Part shown: positions 4,611 to 5,276 of the stretch, piece by piece
Layout: each line of letters begins with the position of its first letter
Position numbering within the stretch: position 1 is the stretch's first letter
NCBI GenBank assembly: GCA_013153895.1
Contig: JAADDN010000174.1
Coordinates: 1-5,276, forward strand
Source: Thermoproteota archaeon
Lineage (GTDB): Archaea; Thermoproteota; Thermoprotei; Thermoproteales; Thermocladiaceae
DNA: 5,276 nucleotides
Direction of reading: 5' to 3'
Program-made: the position numbers and the translations under genes
The notes under the pieces: generated by a model
Told to the model about the DNA's origin: nothing
Seen by the model: only the letters and a program-made list of their open reading frames with translations
Databases searched by the model: none

Positions 4611-5276
4611 CTATATGATAAGGACGTAATTACCGTCTTCTAGAACTACTGCTCCGCTATCTTTTTTGAACATTATCCTTACATCTTTATTATCCCTATA
4701 CACCATGTAGAGCGGAATAACTTTATGAAATACAGGATTTATCTCAGATACAACGATGTGTTTACCAGTACTGACAAACATGGATTCACGTATTCTCTTA
4801 GCTTTTAAGCTACCAGCATCTATAATCCATGTCTTACTCGACTTATTCTTTGTTTTCTCAATACTATCTACTAATTCAACACTTTGTTTACGCCTAAGAG
4901 ATAGTTCAGTAAACGGCGAGGAAGCCATACTTAACACTAGTACTAGAGAGGAAATACCAATTAGACAAAGATTGGCTAATCGGAGGTTTTTCACAGCGTA
5001 GTTTATAAGTCCTTGTTTATTGGTATCTGGATGTGTGTCTCTATATCTTAAGAGAGAAACGGCCGGGCTGAAAACAGGTAACGTCATGCCGGAGCCAAGG
5101 TATGCTATCCAGCCGAAAGTACCTTGTGCTGAAATTATTTCTATTAATGGTTTCGGAATATCCTCTGAGGGTGTAATCTTGTATAGGATGTAGTCGGGAT
5201 GCTTCTCTGGTTTCTCATCTATTACGAGCGGTACTAAAGGTATTAATTGATTATAGGGGATTCCCAGATGGAGGAG
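4611..5276 (-). CDS. Hypothetical membrane protein, C-terminal 221 residues, open at the right window edge
   Basis: The reading frame is open to the last base, so the ATG at 5087 is probably internal and the true start lies outside the window. The visible part begins LLHLGIPYNQLIPLVPLVID, followed by a charged segment and then a moderately hydrophobic stretch (IISAQGTFGWIAYLGSGM and on to FSPAVSLL). A clear membrane segment follows at LANLCLIGISSLVLVLSMAS, about 95-115 residues into the visible part. After it comes a polar tail of about 105 residues with several likely beta strands, ending EDGNYVLII. I infer one or two membrane passes with a soluble C-terminal domain. No family is recognised. 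The gene is convergent with the interrupted gene; the two stop codons are adjacent with no spacer. Confidence 0.65.
   Translation of the reverse strand, partial: LLHLGIPYNQLIPLVPLVIDEKPEKHPDYILYKITPSEDIPKPLIEIISAQGTFGWIAYLGSGMTLPVFSPAVSLLRYRDTHPDTNKQGLINYAVKNLRLANLCLIGISSLVLVLSMASSPFTELSLRRKQSVELVDSIEKTKNKSSKTWIIDAGSLKAKRIRESMFVSTGKHIVVSEINPVFHKVIPLYMVYRDNKDVRIMFKKDSGAVVLEDGNYVLII

Noticed and set aside
4756..5001. 81-residue ORF on the plus strand
   Set aside because: It is antisense to the membrane protein, whose frame stays open to the window edge and is the better candidate.
4611..5087. Membrane protein starting at the ATG at 5087
   Set aside because: The frame continues without a stop for 63 more codons to the window edge, with protein-like sequence, so this ATG is likely internal.

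Overview
The window looks like an accessory region of an AT-rich hyperthermophilic archaeon, most likely a member of the Thermoproteota (crenarchaea). The evidence is archaeal TATA boxes about 25 bp before inferred transcription starts, Shine-Dalgarno cores of the GGTG type, heavy use of ATA, AGA and AGG codons, IS607-type TnpA and TnpB proteins of crenarchaeal flavour, and a Cdc48/Vps4-like AAA ATPase among unrecognised small genes. Species, and whether the host replicon is chromosome, provirus or integrated plasmid, cannot be decided from the sequence alone.

Layout. Bases 1-475 hold insertion-sequence debris. The C-terminal end of a TnpB (+ strand) runs tail to tail into a truncated IS607 TnpA (- strand), which keeps its MerR-like DNA-binding domain and catalytic serine motif but lacks most of the recombinase domain. 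Bases 476-826 carry a small unknown gene (-). A 184-bp divergent promoter region with a perfect 15-bp palindrome follows. Bases 1011-2985 form a two-gene operon: an unknown 177-residue protein overlapping a 488-residue AAA ATPase whose Walker B glutamate is replaced by asparagine. Bases 3043-4610 contain a small gene split by a tnpB-only element. Bases 4611-5276 are the C-terminal part of an unrecognised membrane protein (-) that continues past the window.

The most informative locus is 3043-4610. Removing 1,316 bp (3145-4460) between two copies of AAACC joins an ORF that has its own promoter and ribosome-binding site to a downstream ORF, giving one 83-codon gene. The reconstructed stop codon directly abuts the stop of the convergent gene. 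This defines the element ends to within the shared bases, with no target duplication and a CC/GG at the junction, as described for IS607-family insertions. Each end carries three TAGGT-like motifs at exact 10-bp spacing, in inverted orientation, forming a 24-bp inverted repeat with 2 mismatches. At the right end these motifs overlap the tnpB stop codon. They are good candidates for binding sites of a TnpA acting in trans, since this element carries no tnpA. The TnpB fragment at the left edge of the window also ends in 10-bp periodic motifs containing CTACAG.

Both TnpB copies lack the usual cysteine zinc ribbon, but the complete one keeps the RuvC acidic triad (D220, E284, D355). The left end of the element is a GC-rich island with two predicted hairpins in otherwise AT-rich DNA, which may be recombinase recognition structure or a small RNA.
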